Assembly (NCBI GenBank): GCA_031553505.1
Contig: JAVBLP010000008.1
Coordinates: forward strand, 1 to 40,038
Reading direction: 5' to 3'
DNA: 40,038 bases
From: JAVBLP01 sp031553505
GTDB taxonomy: Bacteria; Elusimicrobiota; Endomicrobiia; Endomicrobiales; Endomicrobiaceae
Both the position numbers and the translations under genes were made by a program. Of this stretch, positions 1 through 7,791 are shown piece after piece. The stretch's first letter is position 1; each line of letters begins with the position of its first letter. Under the pieces are notes generated by a model. It was not told the origin of the DNA and ran no database searches. It saw only the letters and a program-made list of their open reading frames with translations.

Positions 1-278
1 GCAAAATACGTTTCCGCTCTGGGAGGCGGCGTCGTTGGAATATATTCGCGCTTGTATTTAGGATCTTTGATATTTGCAATAGAAACTACCTGCGCCGGTT
101 CGGAAGCGATTGTTGGCGTTTTTACAGGCTGCTGCTCTTGCTCTGGTGTTTGGTTTGCTGCGGATATAATTTGTGACTGGTCATCAATAGATTGGTATGT
201 GCCTATGTGCTTTTTATCACACAAGCATCCCGTTAAATAGGCCGGAATCAGAAGAAAAAATAAAAATGTTTTTTTCAT
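1..278 (-). CDS. Putative lipoprotein (C-terminus beyond left edge)
   Basis: A frame opens with ATG at 278-276 and stays open for 92 codons to the window edge, so only the N-terminus is visible. The protein begins with Met-Lys-Lys, a hydrophobic FLFFLLIPAY core and the lipobox LTGC at residues 15-18. Lipidation at Cys18 is therefore expected, with anchoring in the inner or outer membrane. The mature part is low-complexity and polar, rich in Gln, Pro, Thr and Glu around residues 45-65, as in linkers that carry a domain away from the membrane. It ends in the visible part with a Pro-rich TTPPP segment. No family is recognisable. It lies downstream of the etfA terminator and has its own good -10 box, so it is probably a separate transcription unit. 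No clear ribosome binding site precedes the start. Confidence 0.75.
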   Translation of the reverse strand, partial: MKKTFLFFLLIPAYLTGCLCDKKHIGTYQSIDDQSQIISAANQTPEQEQQPVKTPTIASEPAQVVSIANIKDPKYKREYIPTTPPPRAETYF

Positions 279-306
279 TGGTATTTTTTTTATTTTACAC
301 GATGTA

Positions 307-335
307 ATTATAATCAATTTTTAGCAAAAAAGCTA
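307..335 (-). promoter_or_regulatory. Probable promoter of the lipoprotein gene
   Basis: A perfect -10 hexamer TATAAT lies at 312-307 on the minus strand, about 30 bases before the lipoprotein start. The -35 position (TAGCTT, 17 bases upstream) is poor. The copies of TTGCTAAAAA that surround it could be activator or repressor sites. Confidence 0.45.
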
Positions 336-359
336 TCATTTTTCATATGTTTTTAGCAA
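318..359 (-). repeat. Two direct repeats of TTGCTAAAAA, 32 bases apart
   Basis: On the minus strand TTGCTAAAAA occurs at 359-350 and again at 327-318, immediately upstream of the lipoprotein -10 box. Spacing is 32 bases, about three helical turns, which suits a pair of operator half-sites. In such AT-rich DNA chance is possible. Confidence 0.35.
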
Positions 360-379
360 TTGAAGTGTAAAATAAAACA

Positions 380-407
380 CCCCCCTGCATGTTTATGTGC
401 CGGGGGG
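380..407 (-). terminator. Intrinsic terminator after etfA
   Basis: Minus-strand CCCCCC (407-402) pairs with GGGGGG (385-380) around a loop that can pair further. It is followed by the U-rich tail TGTTTTATTTT. It starts 27 bases past the etfA stop and closes the etfBA unit. Confidence 0.85.
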
Positions 408-433
408 TTGGTCTGGTAAAAATATAGACTGTT

Positions 434-1663
434 TTATGCTGTTCTTGTTTTCTTTATTTCATTGATTATATTTGGAATTATTTCATACAAATCGCCTTCC
501 AAAGCATAAGTAGCAGTCTGCATCATAGGGCATGTACCGTCTTTGTTAATCGCAATAATTACGTCCGACGAGCTCATACCTACCATATGCTGGATCTGTC
601 CTGATATTCCGCATGCGACGTATATTTTAGGAGCAACCGTTCTTCCGGTCTGGCCCACCTGGTGCGAGTATGGAATCCAGTCTGAATCCACCGCCGCTCT
701 TGAAGAACCTACGGCGCCGCCTATAAGTTCGGCAAGCTGCTGAAGAAGCTTAAAGCCGTCAGGCCCGCCAAGGCCCCTTCCGCCTGAAACTATAATATCC
801 GCATCTGAAATATTTACATGAGCGCTGTCATCTTTAACATATTCCAAAAACTTTGTTCTGTTAATCAATGTTTTTGCGTCAAATTTTGGTTCGACAACTT
901 CGCCTTTTCTTGAACTATCGGCTTTAGCTTCTTTGAAAACTTTATGCCTGACCGTAGCCATTTGCGGACGGTGTCTTGGCGTAAGAATCGTCGCCATAAT
1001 ATTTCCGCCGAAAGCCGGCCTTGTCTGTAAAAGGTTTCTATTTTCCGTATCGACTTCAAGAGAAGTGCAGTCTGCGGTTAAACCGGTGTGTATCCTCGCC
1101 GCGACTCTTGACGCAAACGAACGCCCGATATTAGTAGCGCCCATCAATATTATTTCAGGTTTTTCCTGCTGTATAAGCTGCGTTAAAATAGCGCTGTACG
1201 GATCATCCTGAAACTCCGTAAAAACAGGGTCGTCGAAAACATAAACTTTGTCCGCGCCTCTTTCAATAAGTTCCTGCGTTTTTGATTTAATGTTCGAACC
1301 TATCAAAACCGCGCTCAAGCTGACGCCTAATTTATCCGCAAGCCTTCTGCCTTCGTTCAAAAGTTCAAAAACAACGCTGGAAATTTCTCCGTGTCTCTGC
1401 TCCGCGTAAACCCACACGCCTTTATAGTCATCTTTATTAATATCTACTTTAGGAGCGTTTTTTACAAGCTCAATAGCCTTAAATTTGCACGCTTCCACGC
1501 AAGAACCGCAGTAAGTGCACTTATTTAAATCTATTACCGCAAGAGGCTGTTTTTTAGGATGTTCCGGCCTTTCGGTCATAGAAATAGCGCCGAAAGGGCA
1601 GGCGTCAACGCACATTTTGCAGCCTACGCATTTATTATCCAACACTTTTATCGAATTTGACAT
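434..1663 (-). CDS. etfA: Electron transfer flavoprotein alpha subunit with N-terminal 2[4Fe-4S] ferredoxin domain
   Basis: Together with EtfB this forms a heterodimeric flavoprotein that carries electrons to or from acyl-CoA dehydrogenases. Residues 1-65 form a bacterial-type ferredoxin domain with two complete CxxCxxCxxxC sets (Cys12/15/18/22 and Cys49/52/55/59). The ETF alpha N-domain follows, then the C-terminal FAD domain with GLGGPDGF, the GSSRAAVD stretch, and SHQVGQTG. Plain EtfA is about 320 residues; the 409 here is explained by the ferredoxin extension. That extension is known from EtfA proteins of anaerobes such as CarE of the caffeyl-CoA reductase complex, where electron bifurcation with ferredoxin occurs. 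The gene follows etfB by 53 bases and precedes a strong terminator. Bifurcation is inference; the cysteines and FAD motifs are directly visible. Confidence 0.95.
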   Translation of the reverse strand: MSNSIKVLDNKCVGCKMCVDACPFGAISMTERPEHPKKQPLAVIDLNKCTYCGSCVEACKFKAIELVKNAPKVDINKDDYKGVWVYAEQRHGEISSVVFELLNEGRRLADKLGVSLSAVLIGSNIKSKTQELIERGADKVYVFDDPVFTEFQDDPYSAILTQLIQQEKPEIILMGATNIGRSFASRVAARIHTGLTADCTSLEVDTENRNLLQTRPAFGGNIMATILTPRHRPQMATVRHKVFKEAKADSSRKGEVVEPKFDAKTLINRTKFLEYVKDDSAHVNISDADIIVSGGRGLGGPDGFKLLQQLAELIGGAVGSSRAAVDSDWIPYSHQVGQTGRTVAPKIYVACGISGQIQHMVGMSSSDVIIAINKDGTCPMMQTATYALEGDLYEIIPNIINEIKKTRTA

Positions 1664-1716
1664 TTTGGTATTTCCCCCGTATTTTCTGTGCTTCTTAAAT
1701 TTATTATCCGCGTGTA

Positions 1717-2502
1717 TTACAATAAACCGTTTTCAGACATTTTTTTGACCAATGCTGCGGCGACCTGCTGCGCGTCGCCGGTAAATTTTTCTCCGCCGGC
1801 CCTCTGCGGAGGCGTAAATATTTTCATAACCTGCGTTGGAGAACCGTTAAGGCCCGTTCTTTGAGTGTCTGCGTTTATTGCTGCCGCGTCATAAACAGTT
1901 ATAACTGCTTTTTTCGCTGCCATTTTACCTTTCAAAGAAGGAACTCTCGGAGTATTTATCTCTTTAACGACTGTCATAAGGATAGGAAGCGGCGATTCTA
2001 TAACATCATACCCGTCTTCCATCATTCTTTCGACTTTTACTGATTTATCATTAATATCCTCAATTTTTTTAACATATGCAACGTGGGGAATATCAAGCAT
2101 TTCCGCTACTCCAGGGCCGACCTGCGCCGTATCTCCGTCTGTTGCCTGTTTACCGCAAAATATTACGCCGTAATCGCCGATTTTCTTTATTGCTGACGCC
2201 AAAGCATAAGAAGTAGCAAGAGTATCCGCTCCGCCAAATGCCCTGTCGCTTACCAAAACAGCTTCATCCGCGCCTTTTGAAATAGCTTCCCTCAATGCCG
2301 ATTCTGCCTGGGGAGGCCCCATAGTAACAACTATGACTTTGCCGCCTACTCTTTCTTTAAGCCTTACGCCTTCTTCTATCGCGTATTCATCGAAAGGGTT
2401 GATAATAGATTCTACGCCTTCCCTTTTCAGCCTGCCTGTTTCCGCGTCAATTTGTACGTTTGTAGTATTAGGAACCTGCTTAATGCAAACGATAATATTC
2501 AT
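1717..2502 (-). CDS. etfB: Electron transfer flavoprotein beta subunit
   Basis: Beta subunit of the ETF heterodimer, binding AMP or a second FAD and docking on the partner dehydrogenase. The protein begins MNIIVCIKQVPNTT, the family's usual N-terminus, and carries the expected FCGKQATDGDTAQVGP nucleotide-binding stretch mid-protein. Length is 261 residues, normal for EtfB. I chose the ATG at 2502 because AGGTGAGG stands 5 bases before it and because homologues start here. The frame is open 15 codons further upstream (to 2547), but that extension is not family-like. The gene precedes etfA by 53 bases in the same unit. Its leader holds a 16-bp perfect inverted repeat over a promoter, so it may be regulated separately from the acyl-CoA dehydrogenase upstream. 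Confidence 0.95.
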   Translation of the reverse strand: MNIIVCIKQVPNTTNVQIDAETGRLKREGVESIINPFDEYAIEEGVRLKERVGGKVIVVTMGPPQAESALREAISKGADEAVLVSDRAFGGADTLATSYALASAIKKIGDYGVIFCGKQATDGDTAQVGPGVAEMLDIPHVAYVKKIEDINDKSVKVERMMEDGYDVIESPLPILMTVVKEINTPRVPSLKGKMAAKKAVITVYDAAAINADTQRTGLNGSPTQVMKIFTPPQRAGGEKFTGDAQQVAAALVKKMSENGLL

Positions 2503-2524
2503 TTTTTCCTCACCTGCCATTGTA

Positions 2525-2541
2525 AAGCCGCTAAACGGCTT
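2525..2541 (-). repeat. Small hairpin in the etfB leader
   Basis: AAGCCG and CGGCTT form a 6-bp stem around a 5-base loop, 10 bases upstream of the etfB ribosome binding site. It could modulate translation or protect the transcript's 5' end. No U-tract follows. Confidence 0.4.
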
Positions 2542-2561
2542 AAACAATATGGTTTTGTTAT

Positions 2562-2591
2562 TTTATAAATCGCGGGGTTGTCTTTCGTCAA
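2562..2591 (-). promoter_or_regulatory. Probable etfBA promoter inside an inverted repeat
   Basis: Minus-strand TTGACG (2591-2586) and TATAAA (2567-2562) are separated by 18 bases, or TTATAA by 17. The -35 box lies in the loop and the -10 at the edge of the 16-bp inverted repeat at 2565-2604, so a bound repressor would cover it. Confidence 0.5.
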
Positions 2592-2604
2592 CCCCGCGAT
2601 TTAT
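2565..2604. repeat. 16-bp perfect inverted repeat between acyl-CoA dehydrogenase and etfB
   Basis: Positions 2565-2580 pair perfectly with 2589-2604 around an 8-base loop. The core is CGCGGGGTTG / CAACCCCGCG. It follows the acyl-CoA dehydrogenase stop and could act as a terminator, but the T-rich tail lies on the plus-strand side, where there is no gene. On the minus strand the tail is AAAATAACAAAA. An operator or an attenuating hairpin is therefore as likely as a terminator. Confidence 0.8.
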
Positions 2605-2619
2605 TTATTTTATATTTTT

Positions 2620-3789
2620 TTACTTCGATTTTGCCGCTGATTCTTTTATAAGGTTCAAAGCAATTTCATTTTTCTGAATCTGGCTTGTACCTTCATAAAG
2701 AGTCGTAATTTTTGCGTCTCTCATCATCTTTTCGACAGGATATTCCCTGCAGTATCCGTATCCGCCGAAAATCTGCACTGCATTTGTCGTAACTTTCATC
2801 GCCACTTCAGAGCAGTAAAGCTTTGCCATCGCGGATTCTTTGCTGGTTCTCTGCCCGGTGCCTTTATCTATGTTTCTTGCAACCGTATATAGAAGGCATC
2901 TTGCCGCTTCAACTTCAGTTGCCATATCGGCAAGCATATGCTGTATTCCCTGGAATGAAGCAATTGCCTGTCCAAACTGTACTCTTTTTCTCGCGTAAGC
3001 AATCGCTTCGTCCAAAGCTCCCGCTGCTATTCCGAGCGCCTGCGCTGCTACGCCGGGGCGTGAATTATCCAAAGTTGCCTGGGCAATCATCAAACCATGT
3101 CCTTCTTTGCCCAAAAGCTGGTCTTTGTGCACTTTGCAATTATTAAATATAAGCTCTCTCGTTGAAGAAGCTTTTATACCCATTTTCTTTTCTTTTTTAC
3201 CAAATTCAAAACCAGGCATTCCTTTTTCAAGTATAAAGCAGGATATGCCTCTCGCGCCTCTGGAAGGATTGGTTTTAGCAAAAACGGTGTATGTTTCAGC
3301 GTCGCCGCCGTTAGTAATGAAACATTTTGTACCGTTTAATATATAATAGTCGCCGTCTTTAACAGCTGTGGTTCTCATTCCTGTTGCGTCTGAACCCGCT
3401 TCCGCTTCGGTCAAACCGAAAGCCGCAAGTTTTTTACCTGAAGCTATATCCGGAAGATATTTTTTCTTTTGAGCTTCATTGCCGGCTACAAGGATAGGAA
3501 GCGTGCCGAGCGCCGTTGCGGCAAGAGACAAAGCAATTCCGCCATCAACTTTGCAAAGCTCTTCAACGACCAAGACCAAACCCATAATGCCTTTGCCGAA
3601 TCCGCCGTACTCTTCTGGAATATAAACCCCGCACAGATCCGCCTGCGCGAATTCTTTTACGATTTCCCACGGAAATTCTTCTGTTTCGTCATAATGCTCT
3701 CTTACCGGTTTCATTTTTTCAACCGCAATGGTTCTTGCGGTTTCAATCATCATCTGCTCTTCTTCAGACAAAAAATAGTCCATTGCCAT
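2620..3789 (-). CDS. Acyl-CoA dehydrogenase, short-chain/butyryl-CoA type
   Basis: FAD enzyme of the acyl-CoA dehydrogenase family, interconverting a saturated acyl-CoA and its 2-enoyl form and exchanging electrons with ETF. At 389 residues it has full family length. The N-terminal helical domain starts MDYFLSEEEQ. The middle beta domain carries the FGLTEAEAGSD flavin-contact motif and CFITNGGDA. The C-terminal domain carries the FGGYGY motif and TLYEGTSQIQ, whose Glu366 is at the position of the catalytic base of short-chain enzymes. The start at 3789 is backed by AAGGAG 7 bases upstream; Met3 is a possible second start. The gene follows rnc with a 1-base gap at the end of the fatty-acid cluster and precedes etfBA. 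Whether it runs as butyryl-CoA dehydrogenase in a bifurcating Bcd-Etf complex or in another pathway cannot be told from sequence. Confidence 0.92.
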   Translation of the reverse strand: MAMDYFLSEEEQMMIETARTIAVEKMKPVREHYDETEEFPWEIVKEFAQADLCGVYIPEEYGGFGKGIMGLVLVVEELCKVDGGIALSLAATALGTLPILVAGNEAQKKKYLPDIASGKKLAAFGLTEAEAGSDATGMRTTAVKDGDYYILNGTKCFITNGGDAETYTVFAKTNPSRGARGISCFILEKGMPGFEFGKKEKKMGIKASSTRELIFNNCKVHKDQLLGKEGHGLMIAQATLDNSRPGVAAQALGIAAGALDEAIAYARKRVQFGQAIASFQGIQHMLADMATEVEAARCLLYTVARNIDKGTGQRTSKESAMAKLYCSEVAMKVTTNAVQIFGGYGYCREYPVEKMMRDAKITTLYEGTSQIQKNEIALNLIKESAAKSK

Positions 3790-3790
3790 C

Positions 3791-4486
3791 TTAAAGCTCC
3801 TTAGATTTGTTTGTTTTTTTTATATTTAACATAGCTTTTTGCGCCGCGGACTGCTGGGCCTCTTTTTTAGAATGCCCGCTGCCTCTGCCCAAAAGCTTTT
3901 TTTTCACGTAAACTGCGGCTTCAAATTTTTTGTCGTGATCGGGCCCGAGTTCTTTTAGTATTTCATATTCAGGGAGCTCTTTGTACTCGGATTGAGCAAA
4001 TTCCTGAAGCCGGCTTTTGTAATCCGTAATAATGATATCTTTCTGCTTTTCTAAAAATTTTAAAACAAACTTTTTTGCGTTTTCAAAACCGCCGTCAAGA
4101 TAAACGGCGCCTACAACAGCTTCAAAAACGTCGCACAGCAAACTTTCCCTTTCTCTTGCAGTTTTTGTATCCTCACCTTTACCCAAAGAAATAAAACTTC
4201 CTAGGCTTATTTCTTTAGCCCAACCGCTTAAATTCTGAGCCGAAACGATTTGAGATTTTAGCTGGGAGAGTTTTCCCTCTGTTTCGCCGGGGTATCTGCC
4301 GTAAAGGTTTTCTGCGACAATTGCGGATAAAATACTGTCTCCGAGAAACTCCATCCGCTCATTGTAATCTTTTTGTCCTGCCTCCGCCGCGTACGATTTA
4401 TGCGTAAGAGCCGTTATTAAAACTTCAAGGTTATTGAATTGGTATTCAATAACCTTTTGAAGTTTTTCGAGACTTTTATTTAACAT
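3791..4486 (-). CDS. rnc: Ribonuclease III
   Basis: Double-strand-specific endoribonuclease that processes rRNA precursors and structured mRNAs. The N-terminal catalytic domain contains the signature NERMEFLGDSIL (residues 42-53; Glu43, Glu46 and Asp50 match the metal-binding residues) and the second acidic patch in LLCDVFEAVVGAVYLDGG. The C-terminal 70 residues form a double-stranded RNA-binding domain ending in the typical GHSKKEAQQSAAQKAM helix. Length is 231 residues, normal for the family. The start overlaps the end of fabF by 11 bases with no clear ribosome binding site, so translation is probably coupled to fabF. The neighbourhood acpP-fabF-rnc is a common bacterial arrangement. Confidence 0.97.
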   Translation of the reverse strand: MLNKSLEKLQKVIEYQFNNLEVLITALTHKSYAAEAGQKDYNERMEFLGDSILSAIVAENLYGRYPGETEGKLSQLKSQIVSAQNLSGWAKEISLGSFISLGKGEDTKTARERESLLCDVFEAVVGAVYLDGGFENAKKFVLKFLEKQKDIIITDYKSRLQEFAQSEYKELPEYEILKELGPDHDKKFEAAVYVKKKLLGRGSGHSKKEAQQSAAQKAMLNIKKTNKSKEL

Positions 4487-5717
4487 ACTTTTTTATGACT
4501 ACTGTCGAATTATGTCCGCCAAATCCCAGCGAATTTGAAAGAGCGCAGTTAATCTGCTGGTTTCTTGCGGTATTCGGGACATAGTCTAAATCACATTCAG
4601 GATCCGGAGTCTGATAGTTGATAGTCGGATGTATGAAATCCGCCTGCATCGATAAAACCGTTGCGGCAAGTTCCACTCCTGCTGCTGCGCCTAAAAGATG
4701 GCCTGTCATTGACTTTGTTGATGAAACAGGGATTTTATACGCTTTATCGCCAAAAACTTTTTTTATCGCAAACGTTTCGATTTTATCGTTAAGGCTTGTC
4801 GAAGTTCCGTGGGCGTTTATATAATCTATTTCATCTTTAGAAATGCCGGCGTCTTCTATGGCTTTTTCCATCGCAAGTATCGCAGCCTTGCCTTCAGGGT
4901 CGGGCGCTGTCATATGATAAGCATCATCTGAAGCTCCGTATCCGGCAAGTTCCGCGTATATTTTTGCGCCTCTTGCGAGCGCGTGTTCGAGAGTTTCAAG
5001 CACGACTATTCCGGCGCCTTCACCCATAACGAAACCGTCACGGTTTGCGTCGAAAGGTTTTGAGGCTTTTGTGGGTTCGTCATTTGCCTGTGAAACAGCC
5101 CTCATATTGCAAAATCCTGCAAGTCCTAGCGGCGTAATTACAGCTTCCGCGCCGCCGGAAATCATAACATCTGCATATCCGTTTCTAAGCATATTCAAAG
5201 AGTCGCCCATAGCGTGGTTAGCTGATGAACAAGCGCTTGTGACAGCATAATTCGGACCGGTAAAACCGTATTGTATGGCTATTTCTCCGGGAAGCATATT
5301 TGTAATAATCATAGGAATAAGAAAAGGGCTTACCCTTTTGGGGCCTTTTTCAAGCAAAGTCTTTTCTTCTTCTTCGATTACGTCTAAACCGCCCATACCG
5401 GTGCCTGTTATTACTCCGATTCTAGACATATCCTCTTTCGAGAGGTCAAGTCCGGAGTCTTCAATAGCAAGTTTTGCTGCTGATGTTCCAATCTGCGTAA
5501 ACCTTGCCATTCTTTTGGCCTTTTTTTTGTCAATAAACTGTTCCGCGTTAAAATCTTTGATATAACCGCTGATTTTAGCAGGAAAATTAGTGACATCAAA
5601 ATGCTCTATGGCAGAAATACCTGATTTACCATCTTTAAGAGCCTGGGTAAACTCAGCATTTCCAGTACCTATAGGCGTAATTACGCCTATTCCGGTTATT
5701 ACTATTCTTTTTTTCAT
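4476..5717 (-). CDS. fabF: 3-oxoacyl-[acyl-carrier-protein] synthase II
   Basis: Condensing enzyme of type II fatty-acid synthesis; it elongates acyl-ACP with malonyl-ACP in the cytoplasm. The complete Cys-His-His triad is visible: Cys163 in SACSSANHAMG, His303 in NAHGTSTSLND and His340 in KSMTGHLLGAAAG. Length is 413 residues, as in E. coli FabF. The C-terminal LGFGGHNST motif is present. The ATG at 5717 follows AAGG by 7 bases. It lies 22 bases after acpP, its substrate carrier, and overlaps rnc by 11 bases. Confidence 0.97.
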   Translation of the reverse strand: MKKRIVITGIGVITPIGTGNAEFTQALKDGKSGISAIEHFDVTNFPAKISGYIKDFNAEQFIDKKKAKRMARFTQIGTSAAKLAIEDSGLDLSKEDMSRIGVITGTGMGGLDVIEEEEKTLLEKGPKRVSPFLIPMIITNMLPGEIAIQYGFTGPNYAVTSACSSANHAMGDSLNMLRNGYADVMISGGAEAVITPLGLAGFCNMRAVSQANDEPTKASKPFDANRDGFVMGEGAGIVVLETLEHALARGAKIYAELAGYGASDDAYHMTAPDPEGKAAILAMEKAIEDAGISKDEIDYINAHGTSTSLNDKIETFAIKKVFGDKAYKIPVSSTKSMTGHLLGAAAGVELAATVLSMQADFIHPTINYQTPDPECDLDYVPNTARNQQINCALSNSLGFGGHNSTVVIKKYVK

Positions 5718-5739
5718 TGTAATGCCTTAAGCAATAAAT

Positions 5740-5979
5740 TTATTTTGCTGCGTGAGCTTTAATATATTCAACCGCGTTGCTGACAGTCTGAATTTTTTCC
5801 GCTTCTTCATCAGGAATTTCAATGCCGAATTCTTCTTCAAAAGCCATTACAAGTTCCACTGTGTCCAATGAATCTGCACCTAAATCGTTAACGAAAGATG
5901 CGCCTGTGACTACTTCAGCCGGATCTACACCTAACTGTTCAACAATAATTTCCTTTACTCTAGCTTCGAAATCTGCCAT
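5740..5979 (-). CDS. acpP: Acyl carrier protein
   Basis: Small acidic carrier that holds growing acyl chains on a phosphopantetheine arm. The attachment site is Ser37 in GADSLDTVELVMAFEEEF, the invariant DSL context. At 79 residues and strongly acidic it is a standard bacterial ACP. AAAGGGGG stands about 8 bases before the ATG, a very strong site that fits the high level of ACP cells need. It lies between fabG and fabF, the classic order. The holo-ACP synthase gene is not in this window. Confidence 0.98.
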   Translation of the reverse strand: MADFEARVKEIIVEQLGVDPAEVVTGASFVNDLGADSLDTVELVMAFEEEFGIEIPDEEAEKIQTVSNAVEYIKAHAAK

Positions 5980-6053
5980 TTTGTACGTCCCCCTTTAATT
6001 TTTCAACTTCTTATTTGTTTTTTATGAGGTTTTATCCGCTTTTTGCTTCTTTA

Positions 6054-6797
6054 TTACATGTACATTCCGCCGTTAACGGAAAGGACATGGCCTGTTATGT
6101 ATGACGAATCGTCGCTTGCAAAAAACAAAGCCGCGTTTGCTATGTCTGAAGGTTCGCCAAGTCTGGAAAGCGGTATCATATCTGACATTGCTTTTTTAGC
6201 TTCATCGCTCAAAACTTCTGTCATCGCGGTGCGGATAAAACCCGGGGCAATAGCGTTTACAAGTATATTTCTTGACGCAAACTCTTTAGCGCAGGTTTTT
6301 GTCATTGCAATCACTCCGCCTTTTGAAGCGGAATAATTTATCTGTCCGGCATTTCCCATTTCGCCTACAACGGAAGCGATATTAATTATTCTTCCCTGCC
6401 TCTGCTTAAGCATCGGCCTGCTTGCGGCTTTTATGCAGTTGAACACGCCTTTGAGGTTTACGGCTATGACCGCATCCCACTCTGCCTCTGTCATTCTAAG
6501 AACAAGATTATCCTTCGTTATTCCGGCATTGTTAATTAGTATATCTATTTTGGAAAATTTGTCAAGCGAGGCTTTGACGAGATTTTCGCAGTCTTCAAGT
6601 TTTGCAACGTTTCCGGCGACAGCTATGGTTTCAACGCCGTATTTTGCTTTTATTTCATCAGCCGTTTTTTGCGATAATTCCGCGTTAATATCGGATACTA
6701 CCAAATTAGCGCCTTCTGCCGCAAATGTCTCGGCAATTGATTTTCCGATTCCCTGGGCTGAACCCGTTATAACCGCTATTTTACCTTTAAGTCTCAT
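6054..6797 (-). CDS. fabG: 3-oxoacyl-[acyl-carrier-protein] reductase
   Basis: NADPH-dependent short-chain dehydrogenase reducing 3-oxoacyl-ACP in the elongation cycle. The N-terminal cofactor motif is TGSAQGIG (residues 12-19), the NAG motif is LINNAGIT, and the catalytic Ser and Tyr/Lys appear in NIASVVGEMG and NYSASKGG. The 247-residue length and the C-terminal GGMYM end match FabG. AAGGAG lies about 9 bases before the start. The gene is 27 bases after fabD and about 75 bases before acpP. Confidence 0.96.
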   Translation of the reverse strand: MRLKGKIAVITGSAQGIGKSIAETFAAEGANLVVSDINAELSQKTADEIKAKYGVETIAVAGNVAKLEDCENLVKASLDKFSKIDILINNAGITKDNLVLRMTEAEWDAVIAVNLKGVFNCIKAASRPMLKQRQGRIINIASVVGEMGNAGQINYSASKGGVIAMTKTCAKEFASRNILVNAIAPGFIRTAMTEVLSDEAKKAMSDMIPLSRLGEPSDIANAALFFASDDSSYITGHVLSVNGGMYM

Positions 6798-6824
6798 TTT
6801 TAATATCTCCTTAATTGCTATTTG

Positions 6825-7757
6825 TTAACTGTTAATTGTTTCTATTGCTTTCAGCAAACTTGATTCATCTTCAATATTCAATGCTTTTTTAGATCTGTCT
6901 ATTCTTTTCAAAAGGCCCGAAAGCACCTTTCCCGGACCGATTTCGATAAATTTATCAAAACCTGCGGAAATAATGTGCTGTATGCTTTCATCCCATTTAA
7001 CAGCGCTTTTTATCTGCTTTACAAGTTTTTCTTTTACTATGGAGTTGTCAGTTGTAAATTCGGCATCACAATTAGTATAAACACCGAAAGAAGGGGTTTT
7101 AAATGTATATTTTTCAAGTTCTTTAGCCATATTGTCCGCCGCGGGGGACATAAGAGAAGAGTGAAAGGGGCCGGAAACATTTAAAATAACGCATTTCATG
7201 GCTCCTGCCGCCGTTGCAAGTTCAACGGCTTTTTTTATAGCTTCAGCTGTTCCGGCTATTACAATCTGTCCGGGAGAATTGAAATTGACCGCTTCGCATA
7301 CTCCAAAAGAAGAAGCCTGCCTGCAGACATCTTCAACAGCAGCTTTTTCCATACCCATTATCGCCGCCATTGTTCCGGGATTTGCTTCGGAAGCTTCCTG
7401 TATATAGCCGCCTCTTGCTTTTACCATCGCCAAACCGTCAGCTATGCTAAAAAAACCTGCGGCGCAAAGAGCGGAATATTCGCCAAGCGAGTGCCCTGCG
7501 GCGACAAATTCGTGTTTCGACATATCAAATTTCTCTTTAAACACTTCGGAAGCGGCCATACTTACTATAAAAATAGCCGGCTGTGTGTATTTCGTAAGTT
7601 TAAGAGTTTCTTCAGGGCCTTCAAATATAATTTTTTTAAGTTCATCCCCTGCCAAATCTATCACTTCTTTGGCTTTAGGGTATTTGTCATATAAGTCTTT
7701 TCCCATTCCTATGGTTTGCGAGCCTTGCCCCGGAAACATCAATGCTATTTTAGCCAT
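6825..7757 (-). CDS. fabD: Malonyl-CoA:ACP transacylase
   Basis: Transfers malonyl from CoA to ACP, feeding FabH and FabF. The nucleophile is Ser90 in AGHSLGEYSAL, and the paired His199 lies in SGPFHSSLM. The N-terminal FPGQGSQ motif is present. Length is 310 residues, normal for the family. AGAGG precedes the ATG by about 8 bases. It lies in the order fabH-fabD-fabG-acpP-fabF, one of the most widespread fatty-acid gene clusters. Confidence 0.97.
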   Translation of the reverse strand: MAKIALMFPGQGSQTIGMGKDLYDKYPKAKEVIDLAGDELKKIIFEGPEETLKLTKYTQPAIFIVSMAASEVFKEKFDMSKHEFVAAGHSLGEYSALCAAGFFSIADGLAMVKARGGYIQEASEANPGTMAAIMGMEKAAVEDVCRQASSFGVCEAVNFNSPGQIVIAGTAEAIKKAVELATAAGAMKCVILNVSGPFHSSLMSPAADNMAKELEKYTFKTPSFGVYTNCDAEFTTDNSIVKEKLVKQIKSAVKWDESIQHIISAGFDKFIEIGPGKVLSGLLKRIDRSKKALNIEDESSLLKAIETINS

Positions 7758-7791
7758 TTCATATACCTCTATACATTATATATATGTGTAT

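Noticed and set aside
2503..2547. Longer EtfB start
   Set aside because: The family N-terminus and the ribosome binding site both point to ATG at 2502; the extra 15 residues are not family-like.
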